64,000 bases of DNA from VXMO01 sp034422835 (GTDB taxonomy: Bacteria; Chloroflexota; Dehalococcoidia; UBA6926): positions 1 through 64,000 of the forward strand of contig DAOUJJ010000001.1 of assembly GCA_034422835.1 (NCBI GenBank), written 5' to 3'. The notes beneath the pieces are model-generated. The model saw only the letters and a program-made list of their open reading frames with translations. It did no database searches and was not told the DNA's origin. Both the position numbers and the translations under genes were made by a program. Positions 1 to 7,811 of this stretch are shown piece by piece (within the stretch, counting starts at the first letter, position 1; every line of letters begins with the position of its first letter).

Positions 1-586
1 CGATCAGTGTCTCCAGATCGGCCTTGGCCCGCCGCTCCTCCCGGTGGGTCCGAGCGTTGGCGATGACCAGCGCCGCCTGGGAGGCGAACATGACCAGGGT
101 CTCCTCGTCGGCCTGGCTGAACTCCTCGCCGCCTTCCTTGTCACCCACGAAGATGTGGCCCACCCGGCCGCCCCGGTGGAACATGGGCGCCGCCATGAAC
201 CGGAAAACCCCCACCGGCAGGGGGATGGTGAAATCTGTAAAGCCCAAGGCCCGAACGTGCTCCACAAGGTTGGGGAGCCGTAGGGGTTCTGAGATGTTGG
301 TCAGCGTCTGGAGGATGCTCAACCCAGCTGGCATCAGCCAGAGCCGCTCGGACTCCTCCGCCGTCAGGCCCGATGACAGGAAGTCCTGCACCCCTCCCGC
401 GTCGTCCAGGAGGGTCATCACCCCGTAGCGGGCTCCGGTCAGGGCCCGGGCGGAATCCAGGGCGCCCTGAAGCACTGTGTCGAACTCCAGGCTCTCGTTG
501 ATGCGCCGGCTGGCCTCACTCAACCGAGTGAGCCGGTCCCGCAGGGCGGCCTCGTTCTCCGATATCGGATCGTGGGGTCGGTCCAA
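1..586 (-). CDS. GAF-domain signalling protein, N-terminal part (truncated by window edge)
   Basis: The minus strand is open from about 586 to the left edge. A TTG start at 586 follows a GAGGTG Shine-Dalgarno-like stretch by 5 nt; a second TTG at 604 follows an in-frame stop. The product begins with a helical stretch (LTRLSEASRRINESLEFD) and runs into a GAF sensor domain with FMAAPMFHRGGRVGHIFVG and DEETLVMFASQAALVIANAR. GAF domains bind small ligands or tetrapyrroles and usually feed a histidine kinase or cyclase; the output domain lies outside the window, so its type is unknown. In SAR202-like Chloroflexota such proteins often carry kinase and winged-helix modules further on (family knowledge, not seen here). 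Confidence 0.75.
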   Translation of the reverse strand, partial: MDRPHDPISENEAALRDRLTRLSEASRRINESLEFDTVLQGALDSARALTGARYGVMTLLDDAGGVQDFLSSGLTAEESERLWLMPAGLSILQTLTNISEPLRLPNLVEHVRALGFTDFTIPLPVGVFRFMAAPMFHRGGRVGHIFVGDKEGGEEFSQADEETLVMFASQAALVIANARTHREERRAKADLETLI

Positions 587-955
587 CTCGTCACCTCGAT
601 GCAACTACACGTGATTCGGCGCCTAACAGTGCAATTATGGCAGCGCCAGCGAAGAATCACAATAGGTCATGAAAATTCGAACTTTAAGTCACGGCTATGT
701 CATATACGCATGATAAGCTACGCAATGACTTTGACCAAGTCCAACTTGTCCCCGAAGGGTCTGTTTGACTAATAAGTAGAGGCCTATACGCGGTGTTCAT
801 CAACAGGTTGTTCCGTGAACAGGCTCTGGCAAGGCGCCAGAGGCAAGAGCCGCTCGACGACCGTCTACAGGTAACCGGCCCCCCATGAATGGCTCTTGGT
901 GGCCGTGGGTGTTGGTTCCGGCGTTGCAGTTGGCGTCGGGGTGGCCGAACGGAGG
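587..955. other. Intergenic stretch without a supportable gene
   Basis: About 370 nt between the GAF gene and the recombinase stub. The part 600-780 is clearly more AT-rich than the surroundings and has no convincing start, coding bias or family motif on either strand. Around 865-955 the minus strand could encode a short Thr-Pro-Thr-Ala linker (TPTPTATPEPTPTAT) ending in a stop, but it has no start or domain of its own and is probably debris. Confidence 0.5.
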
Positions 956-1282
956 GCGTTTCTGGATCGGGCGGAGACCATCGCGTCCTTCGCCTCAGAC
1001 ATGAGTGAGTTTCTCCGCACGAGCCAACTGACCGAAACACGATCTTTCATCCGCTCATTCGTCAAGGAGATTCAAATCAGGCCCGGAAAGGCTTCAATCG
1101 TCTACACGATCCCCATGCCGGAGGACAGCCCGGTGGGCGCTGCAGATAGTTCTGAACTCGCCCTGAGTGGTGATGTTCGCAGTACTTTCCGGGGTGGTGG
1201 AGCCGAGGGGATTCGAACCCCTGACCCCCTGCTTGCAAAGCAGGTGCTCTCCCGACTGAGCTACGACCCCACGATTGAATGA
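956..1282 (+). pseudogene. Serine recombinase C-terminal remnant, reading into antisense tRNA-Ala
   Basis: The frame has a helical segment (AETIASFASDMSEFLRTS), then TRSFIRSFVKEIQIRPG and ASIVYTIPMPEDSP, which resembles the extreme C-terminus of large serine recombinases, where a coiled-coil is followed by FV-x-x-I-x-V and a YTIPMP strand. The catalytic Ser domain and the zinc domain are absent, and upstream sequence in this frame is low-complexity Val-Gly, so this is a truncated remnant. From about 1195 the frame runs antisense through a tRNA gene and gives the familiar artefact GGAEGIRTPDPLLAKQ. Position and orientation fit an integrase once inserted at the tRNA 3' end. Confidence 0.55.
1195..1270 (-). 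tRNA. tRNA-Ala (anticodon TGC), CCA encoded
   Basis: On the minus strand the gene starts GGGGTCG and ends CGGCTCC-A-CCA. The acceptor stem pairs with a G3:U70 wobble, the identity element of tRNA-Ala. The D arm (GCTCAGTCGGGAGAGC), anticodon loop CTTTGCAAG giving TGC, and T arm (GGGGTTCGAATCCCC) are all intact. The 3' CCA is in the DNA at 1195-1197, unlike the second tRNA-Ala at 23163. Its 3' end abuts the recombinase remnant, so the 3' half is a plausible attachment site. Confidence 0.97.
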
Positions 1283-1294
1283 CGGGTGTTTATC

Positions 1295-1429
1295 CTAACC
1301 CGCCGTTGCGCCGACGATGGCAAGGGTGATTATCGCCCCGGAGACACAGACGGCCGCCGCCAGGATGCTCAGTTCAAGCAGCCCGAACCCGCGCCGACGC
1401 TTCCCTGTGTCCTCGGAATCTCTTGCCAC
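1295..1429 (-). CDS. Small single-span membrane protein, hypothetical (44 aa)
   Basis: A GTG start at 1429 follows GAGGGCAAGGCC, an acceptable ribosome site. The 44-residue product has a short charged N-terminus (ARDSEDTGKRRRGFG) and then a hydrophobic helix of about 22 residues (LSILAAAVCVSGAIITLAIV) ending near the stop. The positive cluster before the helix predicts a cytoplasmic N-terminus. It sits between rnhA (opposite strand) and the tRNA-Ala. No family is recognised and the ORF is short, so it could be fortuitous; the clean helix and ribosome site are the only support. Confidence 0.35.
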   Translation of the reverse strand: MARDSEDTGKRRRGFGLLELSILAAAVCVSGAIITLAIVGATAG

Positions 1430-1577
1430 GGCCTTGCCCTCATTTCTGTCCCCGCGCTGTCTCTCTATTATGCCGTGTGGCAGGGCGTCTGGAACAGAAG
1501 CCTATACTTTCAAATGAGAGTCCTTACGATTCAACCTTGCGCCACAGCGGCTCGACAAACAGGGAGAACCCCGGACG

Positions 1578-2081
1578 ATGGCATCAGAAAAACGGGTGGT
1601 CATCTATACGGATGGAGCGTGCGAGGGAAATCCCGGCCCCGGCGGCTACGGCGTCGTTCTGATCCACGGAAACCGCCGCAGGGAACTGAGTGGAGGCTAC
1701 CGTCTCACAACCAACAATCGCATGGAACTCCTCGCCGTGATCCGGGGGCTTGAGGCGCTGAAGGAAAGATGCCGTGTGACGCTGCACAGCGATTCGCGCT
1801 ACGTGATTGACGGCATCGAGAAGGGGTGGGCGGCGCGATGGCGTGCCAACGATTGGATGCGGAACAAGAGGGAGGCGGCCATCAACCCGGACTTGTGGGG
1901 ACAGCTGCTGGATCTCTGTGATGCCCACGACGTTGAGTTCAGATGGGTTCGCGGCCACTCCGGCGTTCCCGAGAATGAACGCTGCGACCGGCTTGCGGTG
2001 GAAGCGTCGCAAGGCAAGAATCTGCAAGCCGACGAAATCTACGAAGCGGGCACAGCAGCAGCGCGGCGTCCGCTGATGTAA
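1578..2081 (+). CDS. rnhA: Ribonuclease HI
   Basis: Degrades the RNA strand of RNA-DNA hybrids such as Okazaki primers and R-loops, in the cytoplasm. The 167-aa product has all catalytic residues of the family: D12 in YTDGACEGN, E50 in NNRMEL, D72 in HSDSRYV, D137 in NERCDRLA, plus the loop His H127 in VRGHSG. The basic handle region (KGWAARWRANDWMRNK) of E. coli-type enzymes is present. Length is slightly above the usual 155 because of a short C-terminal tail. ATG is preceded by GGAGA at 9 nt. It stands alone, convergent with sufU. Confidence 0.96.
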   Translation: MASEKRVVIYTDGACEGNPGPGGYGVVLIHGNRRRELSGGYRLTTNNRMELLAVIRGLEALKERCRVTLHSDSRYVIDGIEKGWAARWRANDWMRNKREAAINPDLWGQLLDLCDAHDVEFRWVRGHSGVPENERCDRLAVEASQGKNLQADEIYEAGTAAARRPLM

Positions 2082-2086
2082 CTGGG

Positions 2087-2107
2087 GATCGCGAACCGAG
2101 AAAATTA
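2087..2107. repeat. Short motif shared with 43787-43807, between convergent genes
   Basis: GATCGCGAACCGAGAA followed by AATTA. The same 21 positions recur at 43787-43807 with one difference (20 of 21). Both copies lie just downstream of a minus-strand gene (sufU here, rpsI there) and in a convergent gap. No hairpin is obvious. Function is unknown and chance similarity is not excluded. Confidence 0.35.
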
Positions 2108-2599
2108 TCCGGCAGCGGCGGGGTCTGAGGAGCCGACATCCTCACGGCCGGATGCGCCGCTAAGAGCTTTCTGCAACGTGTCCCACGCGAGGACGGCGCA
2201 CTTGACGCGTGCCGGATAGCGTGACGTGCCCTGCAGGGACATCAGATCACCCATTGCAGCCTCATCAACGTCCTCGCCGAGGATCATGGCGCGGAAGTTG
2301 TGGGCAAGAGCATTCGCGTCCTCAAGTGAACGGCCGCGCATCGCCTCCGTCATCATCGACGCGGACGACTGTGAGATTGAGCAGCCCTGTCCGACAAAGG
2401 CGATGTCCTCAATCACGCCATCGCGGATGCAAGCCATCAGTCGAACCTCATCCCCGCACACCGGGTTGAACTGCGTCAGGTCGGCGTCGGCGGACTCAAG
2501 CACGCGGTTGTTTCGGGGCAGCCGATAGTGGTCCAGGATCAATTCCCGGTACAGCTGGTCAAAATGCGGCTCGGGTTCACTGCCTGCCAAAGAGCTCAC
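2105..2599 (-). CDS. sufU: SufU-type Fe-S scaffold / sulfur-transfer protein
   Basis: Zn-dependent sulfurtransferase that accepts persulfide from SufS in the SUF iron-sulfur assembly system. The 164-aa product has the three family cysteines in their motifs: C48 in NPVCGD, C73 in GQGCSISQSSASMM and C134 in ARVKCAVLAW, with D50 next to the first as the usual zinc ligand. The start is taken as GTG at 2599, giving a 23-nt overlap with the end of sufS, which indicates translational coupling; a later TTG is also possible. The last 20 residues are Gly/Ser/Asp-rich and not part of the fold. Confidence 0.93.
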   Translation of the reverse strand: MSSLAGSEPEPHFDQLYRELILDHYRLPRNNRVLESADADLTQFNPVCGDEVRLMACIRDGVIEDIAFVGQGCSISQSSASMMTEAMRGRSLEDANALAHNFRAMILGEDVDEAAMGDLMSLQGTSRYPARVKCAVLAWDTLQKALSGASGREDVGSSDPAAAG

Positions 2600-3827
2600 C
2601 AGCCTTCTTCAGCGCATCGATGAGTCGGTCAACGTCCTCGTTCGTATTGTAGACGTAGAAGCTCGCGCGGGCGGTGGCGGGCTCGTTGAGGCGGCGCATC
2701 AACGGCTGCGCGCAGTGATGCCCGGCGCGAATCTGCACGCCCTCCCAGTCCAGCGTTTGGGCGATGTCATGGGGATGGATGGACTCAATGGCGAACGAGA
2801 CGACGCCGCCGCGATCATCCGCGTTTGGCGGGCCGTGCAGTGTGACACCCTCGCCAAGCAATCGCATCTGCCGCAGCGCGTAGTCCGTGATCTCGATCTC
2901 ATGCTGCCGCACGCGGTCCATGCCGAGTTCGGTCAGGTAATCGATGGCGGCGCCGAACGCGACAACATCGGCGAAGTTCGGCGTGCCGGCCTCGAACTTC
3001 CAGGGTGGGTCCTTCCAGGTGAAGCCGTCTTCGCGCACCTCCATAATCATCTCTCCGCCGCCCAGGAACGGGGGCATCTCATCGAGCAGCGCCCGCTTGC
3101 CGTAGAGGACGCCCACGCCCGTGGGGCCAAGCATCTTATGGGACGAGAACACGTAGAAGTCCGCGTCCATGTCACGAACATCGACGGCGACGTGCGGCGC
3201 TCCCTGCGCGCCATCCAGGATGGCGATCGCACCGACGGAGTGAGCCTTGTCCACGAGTTCACGCACGGGATTCACGGTTCCCAGCACGTTGGAGATGTGT
3301 GTGAAGGAGACGATTTTCGTGCGTTCCGTGATGAGCGTATCGATATCGGTGAGATCGAGAAAGCCCTCATCCGTGATTGGGATGAAGCGGAGGATTGCGC
3401 CGCGCTCCTCGCAGACCATGTGCCACGGCACGATATTGGAATGGTGCTCCATGAGCGTGACGAGCACCTCATCCCCTTCGTTCAGATTCGCTCGTCCCCA
3501 CGAATAGGCCAGCAGGTTCAGTGATTCCGTCGTGTTGCGTGTGAAGATGATTTCAGCGGGTTCTGCCGCATTGATAAAGCTGGCAGTCTTGTCTCTCGCC
3601 CCTTCATAGGCAGCGGTCGATTCCTCGGACAGCGTATAGATGCCACGGTGGACGTTTGCGTTGGAGGTGCGATAGAAGTCGGCAAGCGCATCGATGACCT
3701 GCTTCGGCTTCTGTGACGTTGCCGTGCTGTCCAGATAAACGATCGGATTGCCGTTTATGACGCGGGACAGGATGGGAAAGTCGCCGCGAATGGCCTCGAC
3801 GTCAAGCTGCGGTGGGTGATCAGGCAC
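2577..3827 (-). CDS. sufS: Cysteine desulfurase, SufS type
   Basis: PLP enzyme that takes sulfur from L-cysteine and forms a persulfide for Fe-S cluster synthesis. The 416-aa chain shows the class V aminotransferase features: H128 in MEHHSN stacking on PLP, D205 in AILDGAQ, the Schiff-base lysine K231 in SSHKMLGPTG, and the catalytic C372 in GHHCAQP on the short loop that marks group II (SufS) enzymes. GGGEMI and FEAGTPN are also typical. It lies between sufC (29 nt upstream) and sufU (overlapping), so the three are co-transcribed. Confidence 0.97.
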   Translation of the reverse strand: MPDHPPQLDVEAIRGDFPILSRVINGNPIVYLDSTATSQKPKQVIDALADFYRTSNANVHRGIYTLSEESTAAYEGARDKTASFINAAEPAEIIFTRNTTESLNLLAYSWGRANLNEGDEVLVTLMEHHSNIVPWHMVCEERGAILRFIPITDEGFLDLTDIDTLITERTKIVSFTHISNVLGTVNPVRELVDKAHSVGAIAILDGAQGAPHVAVDVRDMDADFYVFSSHKMLGPTGVGVLYGKRALLDEMPPFLGGGEMIMEVREDGFTWKDPPWKFEAGTPNFADVVAFGAAIDYLTELGMDRVRQHEIEITDYALRQMRLLGEGVTLHGPPNADDRGGVVSFAIESIHPHDIAQTLDWEGVQIRAGHHCAQPLMRRLNEPATARASFYVYNTNEDVDRLIDALKKAGELFGRQ

Positions 3828-3856
3828 GGTGACCGGCCTTGCGTGATGTGGCCGCG

Positions 3857-4642
3857 CTACTGCGACGCCGGCGCGACCGCGCTGCCTGCGCCGGACCGAA
3901 TGAGGTCATAGCCGTGTTCCTCGAGGTCATGGGCGAGCTCCGGTCCTCCCGACCTGACGATGGCGCCGTCCAGCATGACGTGGACGGTGTCCGGCTCGAT
4001 GTAATTGAAGATGCGCGTGTAGTGGGTGATAAGGAGGATGCCCATCGCCTCGTGCCGCAACTGGTTGACGCCGTGCGAAACGGTGCGCAGGGCGTCGATG
4101 TCCAGGCCAGAGTCCGTCTCATCGAGGATGGCAAGGGTGGGATCGAGGACGGCGAGCTGCAGGATCTCGCTGCGCTTCTTCTCTCCGCCGGAGAAGCCGG
4201 AATTCACGTAGCGGGTCGCAAACGCCCGATCCATGCCCAGCGTGTCCATCTTCTCGTTCACCATCTGCCGGAATTCAACGAGCGGCATCTCCTCGCCGCG
4301 ATGGGCGTTCACCATCTGCCGCAGGAAGTTGATCAAGGTGACCCCGGAAATCTCCACGGGGTACTGCGACGCCAAAAAAATGCCGTCGAGCGATCGCTGA
4401 TCGGGCAGGTCCAGCGTGATGTCCTTGCCCTTGTAGAGGATGCGCCCACCGGTGACGACGTAGCGGGGATTGCCCATAAGCGTGTTGGCGAGGGTGCTCT
4501 TGCCGGAGCCGTTGGGCCCCATGACGGCGTTGACCTTGCCGGCGGGAATCTCCAGGTTGACGCCCGTCAGGATCTCCTTGCCATCCACCTCCACGTGGAG
4601 ATCCTCAACGACCATGACGGCATTCCCGTTCTTGCTTGACAC
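3857..4642 (-). CDS. sufC: SufC, ABC-type ATPase of Fe-S cluster assembly
   Basis: Cytoplasmic ATPase that normally works with SufB and SufD. The 261-aa protein has Walker A GPNGSGKST at 42-50, the SufC-type signature FSGGEKKR, and the Walker B/D-loop AILDETDSGLDIDALR with the catalytic Glu. Length is typical. The gene opens a sufC-sufS-sufU run; sufB and sufD, which usually sit next to sufC, are not in this window. Confidence 0.96.
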   Translation of the reverse strand: MSSKNGNAVMVVEDLHVEVDGKEILTGVNLEIPAGKVNAVMGPNGSGKSTLANTLMGNPRYVVTGGRILYKGKDITLDLPDQRSLDGIFLASQYPVEISGVTLINFLRQMVNAHRGEEMPLVEFRQMVNEKMDTLGMDRAFATRYVNSGFSGGEKKRSEILQLAVLDPTLAILDETDSGLDIDALRTVSHGVNQLRHEAMGILLITHYTRIFNYIEPDTVHVMLDGAIVRSGGPELAHDLEEHGYDLIRSGAGSAVAPASQ

Positions 4643-4679
4643 TGATTAACGCCCCCTGCGTGCGTGATCGGAATTGGCA

Positions 4680-4708
4680 ATTGTATCGAAAATTCGACGC
4701 GCGTGACA
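4680..4708 (-). promoter_or_regulatory. Possible sigma70-type promoter for sufCSU
   Basis: On the minus strand TGTCAC (4703-4708) and TACAAT (4680-4685) are separated by 17 nt, some 37 nt upstream of the sufC start. The -10 is good, the -35 weak. It lies in the 159-nt gap between fumC and sufC, so the suf genes could be transcribed independently of fumC. Confidence 0.3.
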
Positions 4709-4801
4709 CTGTGCCATCATTTGCCCAATTGGATGGCTCATACGTGATGCCATTCTACGGAGTGGCGGCAACGCATGGCAAGGGAACGGACAGTTGTGAG
4801 C

Positions 4802-6202
4802 CTATCCTCCACCCCCGCTGGAGAAGCCCGGCTCCGTCATCTTGGCGGCATCCAGGATTTCTTCCAGCGCAGCCTCGCCGAGTTCCGTTGTGCGGAGTGC
4901 CACCTGCCGCACGGTTTCGCCCGTCTCGGAGGCCTCATGCGCGATTGCGGCGGCAGCATCGTAGCCGATGACCGGCGCAAGCGCCGTGCAGATCGCAAGC
5001 CCCTGCTCAACGGTTTCCGGCCCGCGCTGCGTGGACACAAGCCCCTCGATGCACTGCTCGCGGAAATTGTCCGCCTCCGCGGCGAGTAGATCGATGGACT
5101 GAAGCAGGTTGTAGGCCGCGACGGGCATCATCACGTTCAACTCAAAATTGCTGCCCTGCGCGTCGGCGATCGTGACGGTCACGTGGTTGCCCATGACCTG
5201 CGCCGCCGCCTGCGCAACGGACTCCGCGATAACGGGGTTGATCTTGCCGGGCATGATGGACGAGCCCGGCTGCACCTCCGGCAGGGCGATCTCGCCGAAT
5301 CCGGCGCGCGGGCCCGAGCCGAGCCAACGCACGTCGTTGGCGATCTTCAGCATGCTGACCGCAACCGTGTTCAGGACGCCGCTCGCCTCCGTGACGGCGT
5401 TCAGAGTGCTCTGAGCCTGGAAATGGTTCTCCGTCTCGCGGATGGGGAGGCCGGTGGAGGACGCGAGGCGCGCGCAGACCATCTCTGAGAACTCGATGTC
5501 GCGCCCGATGCCCGTGCCGACGGCCGTCCCTCCGAGCGGCACTTCGCAGAGCTCATCGACGGCGTGGCGCAGCCGCCGCACCGCCCGCTCCATCTGTCCC
5601 GCATGGCCCAGGAACTCCTGCCCAAGGCGGATGGGCGTCGCGTCCTGCAGGTGCGTGCGGCCCGTCTTGATGACGTCCCAGAAGTTCGCCGATTTGTCCG
5701 CCAAAGCCTGTTGCAGGCGCTCCAACGCGGGCACGAGTTCCATGGCAATGCCGTGGGCAGCGGCGACCTGTATGGCCGTCGGGATGACATCGTTCGATGA
5801 TTGGCCGCGGTTGACGTGGTCGTTGGGATGGACCATGCGGGAGCCGACCTCGCCCCCGAGGATCTGAGTTGCGCGGTTGGCGATGACCTCGTTCGCATTC
5901 ATATTCGTGGACGTGCCTGAGCCCGTCTGAAAGATATCCAGGACGAAGTGGTCATCAAGCTCGCCATCCATCACTTCCTGCGCCGAGGATCGGACGGCGG
6001 CGGCCAGTTCAGGTGTTACGCCGCCAAGCTCCTCGTTGACCTCGGCGGCGGAGCGCTTGATCAGCGCGAGCGACCTGATGAAACTGCGCGGAAAGCGCAG
6101 GTCGCTGATGGGGAAATTGCGGACGGCCCGCTGCGTCTGCGCGCCCCAGAGGGCCTCGTCCGGCACCTCCATCTCGCCCATTGAGTCACGTTCGATGCGC
6201 AT
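4802..6202 (-). CDS. fumC: Fumarate hydratase class II
   Basis: Interconverts fumarate and L-malate in the TCA cycle without an Fe-S cluster. The 466-aa product has the superfamily signature GSSIMPGKINPV, the substrate loops TGSGTSTNMNANEV and TGRTHLQDATP with its catalytic His, and the N-terminal MGEMEVPDEALWGAQTQRA block. The ATG at 6202 is chosen because AGGAGG lies 11 nt upstream and the family starts here; the frame is open 24 codons further without homology. A short Gly-rich tail ends the protein. Confidence 0.97.
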   Translation of the reverse strand: MRIERDSMGEMEVPDEALWGAQTQRAVRNFPISDLRFPRSFIRSLALIKRSAAEVNEELGGVTPELAAAVRSSAQEVMDGELDDHFVLDIFQTGSGTSTNMNANEVIANRATQILGGEVGSRMVHPNDHVNRGQSSNDVIPTAIQVAAAHGIAMELVPALERLQQALADKSANFWDVIKTGRTHLQDATPIRLGQEFLGHAGQMERAVRRLRHAVDELCEVPLGGTAVGTGIGRDIEFSEMVCARLASSTGLPIRETENHFQAQSTLNAVTEASGVLNTVAVSMLKIANDVRWLGSGPRAGFGEIALPEVQPGSSIMPGKINPVIAESVAQAAAQVMGNHVTVTIADAQGSNFELNVMMPVAAYNLLQSIDLLAAEADNFREQCIEGLVSTQRGPETVEQGLAICTALAPVIGYDAAAAIAHEASETGETVRQVALRTTELGEAALEEILDAAKMTEPGFSSGGGG

Positions 6203-6316
6203 AGAGAGATCGTCCTCCTGTTGTCGCGTGATTGGCCGGCGAGGCGTCCAGAAAACGATGCCTCGCCCCGTCATGATACTAGGGAGACGGACACGCTGCC
6301 GCCATCGGACGGGCGG

Positions 6317-7789
6317 TTATCCCCGGGATCGGTAAAGAGATTCCCGCGCCCCGTTCAGTGAGGAGGCCGTCAAGCTCAAAAATCCCTGGTAACGGCGAGC
6401 GGACAGCCGCTGCGATTGCCCGCCTGAACTCCCCGTGATGAGATGCCGCGCGCGGCGGGCAGCCTCTGATTCTCCCGGATTGGGCAATACGGCATAAACC
6501 TGCCGCGTCTGCCGTTCCATGTTCGTGTCTGACTCAAAATCTGCCACGGCAAGCAGGAACGGCAGGACGGCCGTCGCCAGCATGTCCAGCGCGCGTCCCC
6601 GGCCGATGAGCGCGGACGGCCTGCTGCGTCGCAGTCTTCCGAAATCACCGTGTGCCGCCCAATAACCCTCCGGAGGGATGACAAGCGCATCGATCAACCG
6701 TGCCGCCGCATCTCGTGGATTTTCAGCCCCGCTGACTGCACCACGCAGATCGTCGAGCAGCCCCGGCCCCTGCAGCCAGCGCCGCATGAGTTCCACCGCA
6801 GCGCCCACCCGCCTGACAGGGTGATTGTCCGGCCTGACGCGAAACGTTTGCCATGACCCGCGCGGCAGAGACTCCAGGCCCGCGTGCCGCGCCCACTCAA
6901 TCTCCGCAGACGCCGTGAAGCTGTCGTAGTTGTTCGACATCTTTTCGCTGAAAGGCAACCGTCCTTGCTTCCCTTCGCTCCGTTGCGACAGCAACAATCC
7001 CGCCGTCCCGAACAGCACGCCTGTCAGACGCGCTTCGCGTCCTTCGTCATTGGATGCGCCGTCCGTCAAGCCGCGCAGGGTGTCGATGGGCATGAGCCGC
7101 GCAACTTCCTGGAAAGCGGTCATATTGCGCGTATATCCAAGACCTCTAAACAACACTTCATACAGTGCCTGCTCAAATCCGACGACGGCGATATCGCCTT
7201 CTATGGACGCCGCCCGTTCCTCAAGTCGCGCGTCCCCCAACGCATCAAGCATCACGGCTGCATCGCGCGCCTTTCCCACGTCGAGATTCAACAGTTTGGC
7301 CGCGGTTGCCGTGGTAGTGCGCTTCCGGCGGCGTGTGTTGCGCCGCATTTCGAGAACGGGCGCCCCGGCGATCTCCGTCATACCCTGCGCGTCCTCAACG
7401 ACATGCAGGATGACGCTCGCAAAGGCCGGGTTCGCTTCATGCCCGTGCGCGTACCAGTCCGAGGCGCGGAGGTGCATCTCAACGTCGCCGCGGACGGCGC
7501 GCCGCGGCTGTCCGGGGGATTCGAACGCGATGACCGCGCCGAGGAAATCCGGCCCATCGCCTGAATTGCGTGTACCGGCCCGGATGACGTCAACGGCTGC
7601 GCCCGTGACGGTTCTCAGTCGCTGTCCCCGCCTGTTCGCCGCGCCGGACTCCCACGCGTCACAGAGATCTTTCTCACTTGGCCACGCGCCCGGCGCCTCG
7701 GACACGCCGGAGGCATAATGCGCCCCTCCGTCACGAATACCGGATCGTATGGATGTCCTCGCGCCGGCTATTGAATCAATCCTGAGCAT
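6317..7789 (-). CDS. DUF2851 family protein
   Basis: Function unknown. The N-terminal third carries the family hallmark blocks GDGPDFLGAVI and GDVEMHLRASDWYAHGH followed by a VILHVV strand, which resemble a nuclease-like core, although no catalytic role is established. The rest is helical (VLFRGLGYTRN, then PPEGYWAAHGDF). About 490 aa, in the usual range. The ATG at 7789 lies 22 nt after the proA stop; a TTG at 7807 in the same frame is an alternative, and neither has a strong ribosome site. It is probably co-transcribed with proBA. Confidence 0.8.
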   Translation of the reverse strand: MLRIDSIAGARTSIRSGIRDGGAHYASGVSEAPGAWPSEKDLCDAWESGAANRRGQRLRTVTGAAVDVIRAGTRNSGDGPDFLGAVIAFESPGQPRRAVRGDVEMHLRASDWYAHGHEANPAFASVILHVVEDAQGMTEIAGAPVLEMRRNTRRRKRTTTATAAKLLNLDVGKARDAAVMLDALGDARLEERAASIEGDIAVVGFEQALYEVLFRGLGYTRNMTAFQEVARLMPIDTLRGLTDGASNDEGREARLTGVLFGTAGLLLSQRSEGKQGRLPFSEKMSNNYDSFTASAEIEWARHAGLESLPRGSWQTFRVRPDNHPVRRVGAAVELMRRWLQGPGLLDDLRGAVSGAENPRDAAARLIDALVIPPEGYWAAHGDFGRLRRSRPSALIGRGRALDMLATAVLPFLLAVADFESDTNMERQTRQVYAVLPNPGESEAARRARHLITGSSGGQSQRLSARRYQGFLSLTASSLNGARESLYRSRG

Positions 7790-7811
7790 GACAGGATTGT
7801 AGCGCAAGTGT

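Noticed and set aside
1286..1753. 155-residue plus-strand ORF overlapping rnhA
   Set aside because: Out of frame with rnhA and without any domain; the minus strand holds a better small membrane ORF at 1295-1429.
2715..3524. Long plus-strand ORF opposite sufS
   Set aside because: It lies fully antisense to a well-supported gene and has His/Asp/Val-rich composition typical of the complementary strand of GC-rich coding DNA.
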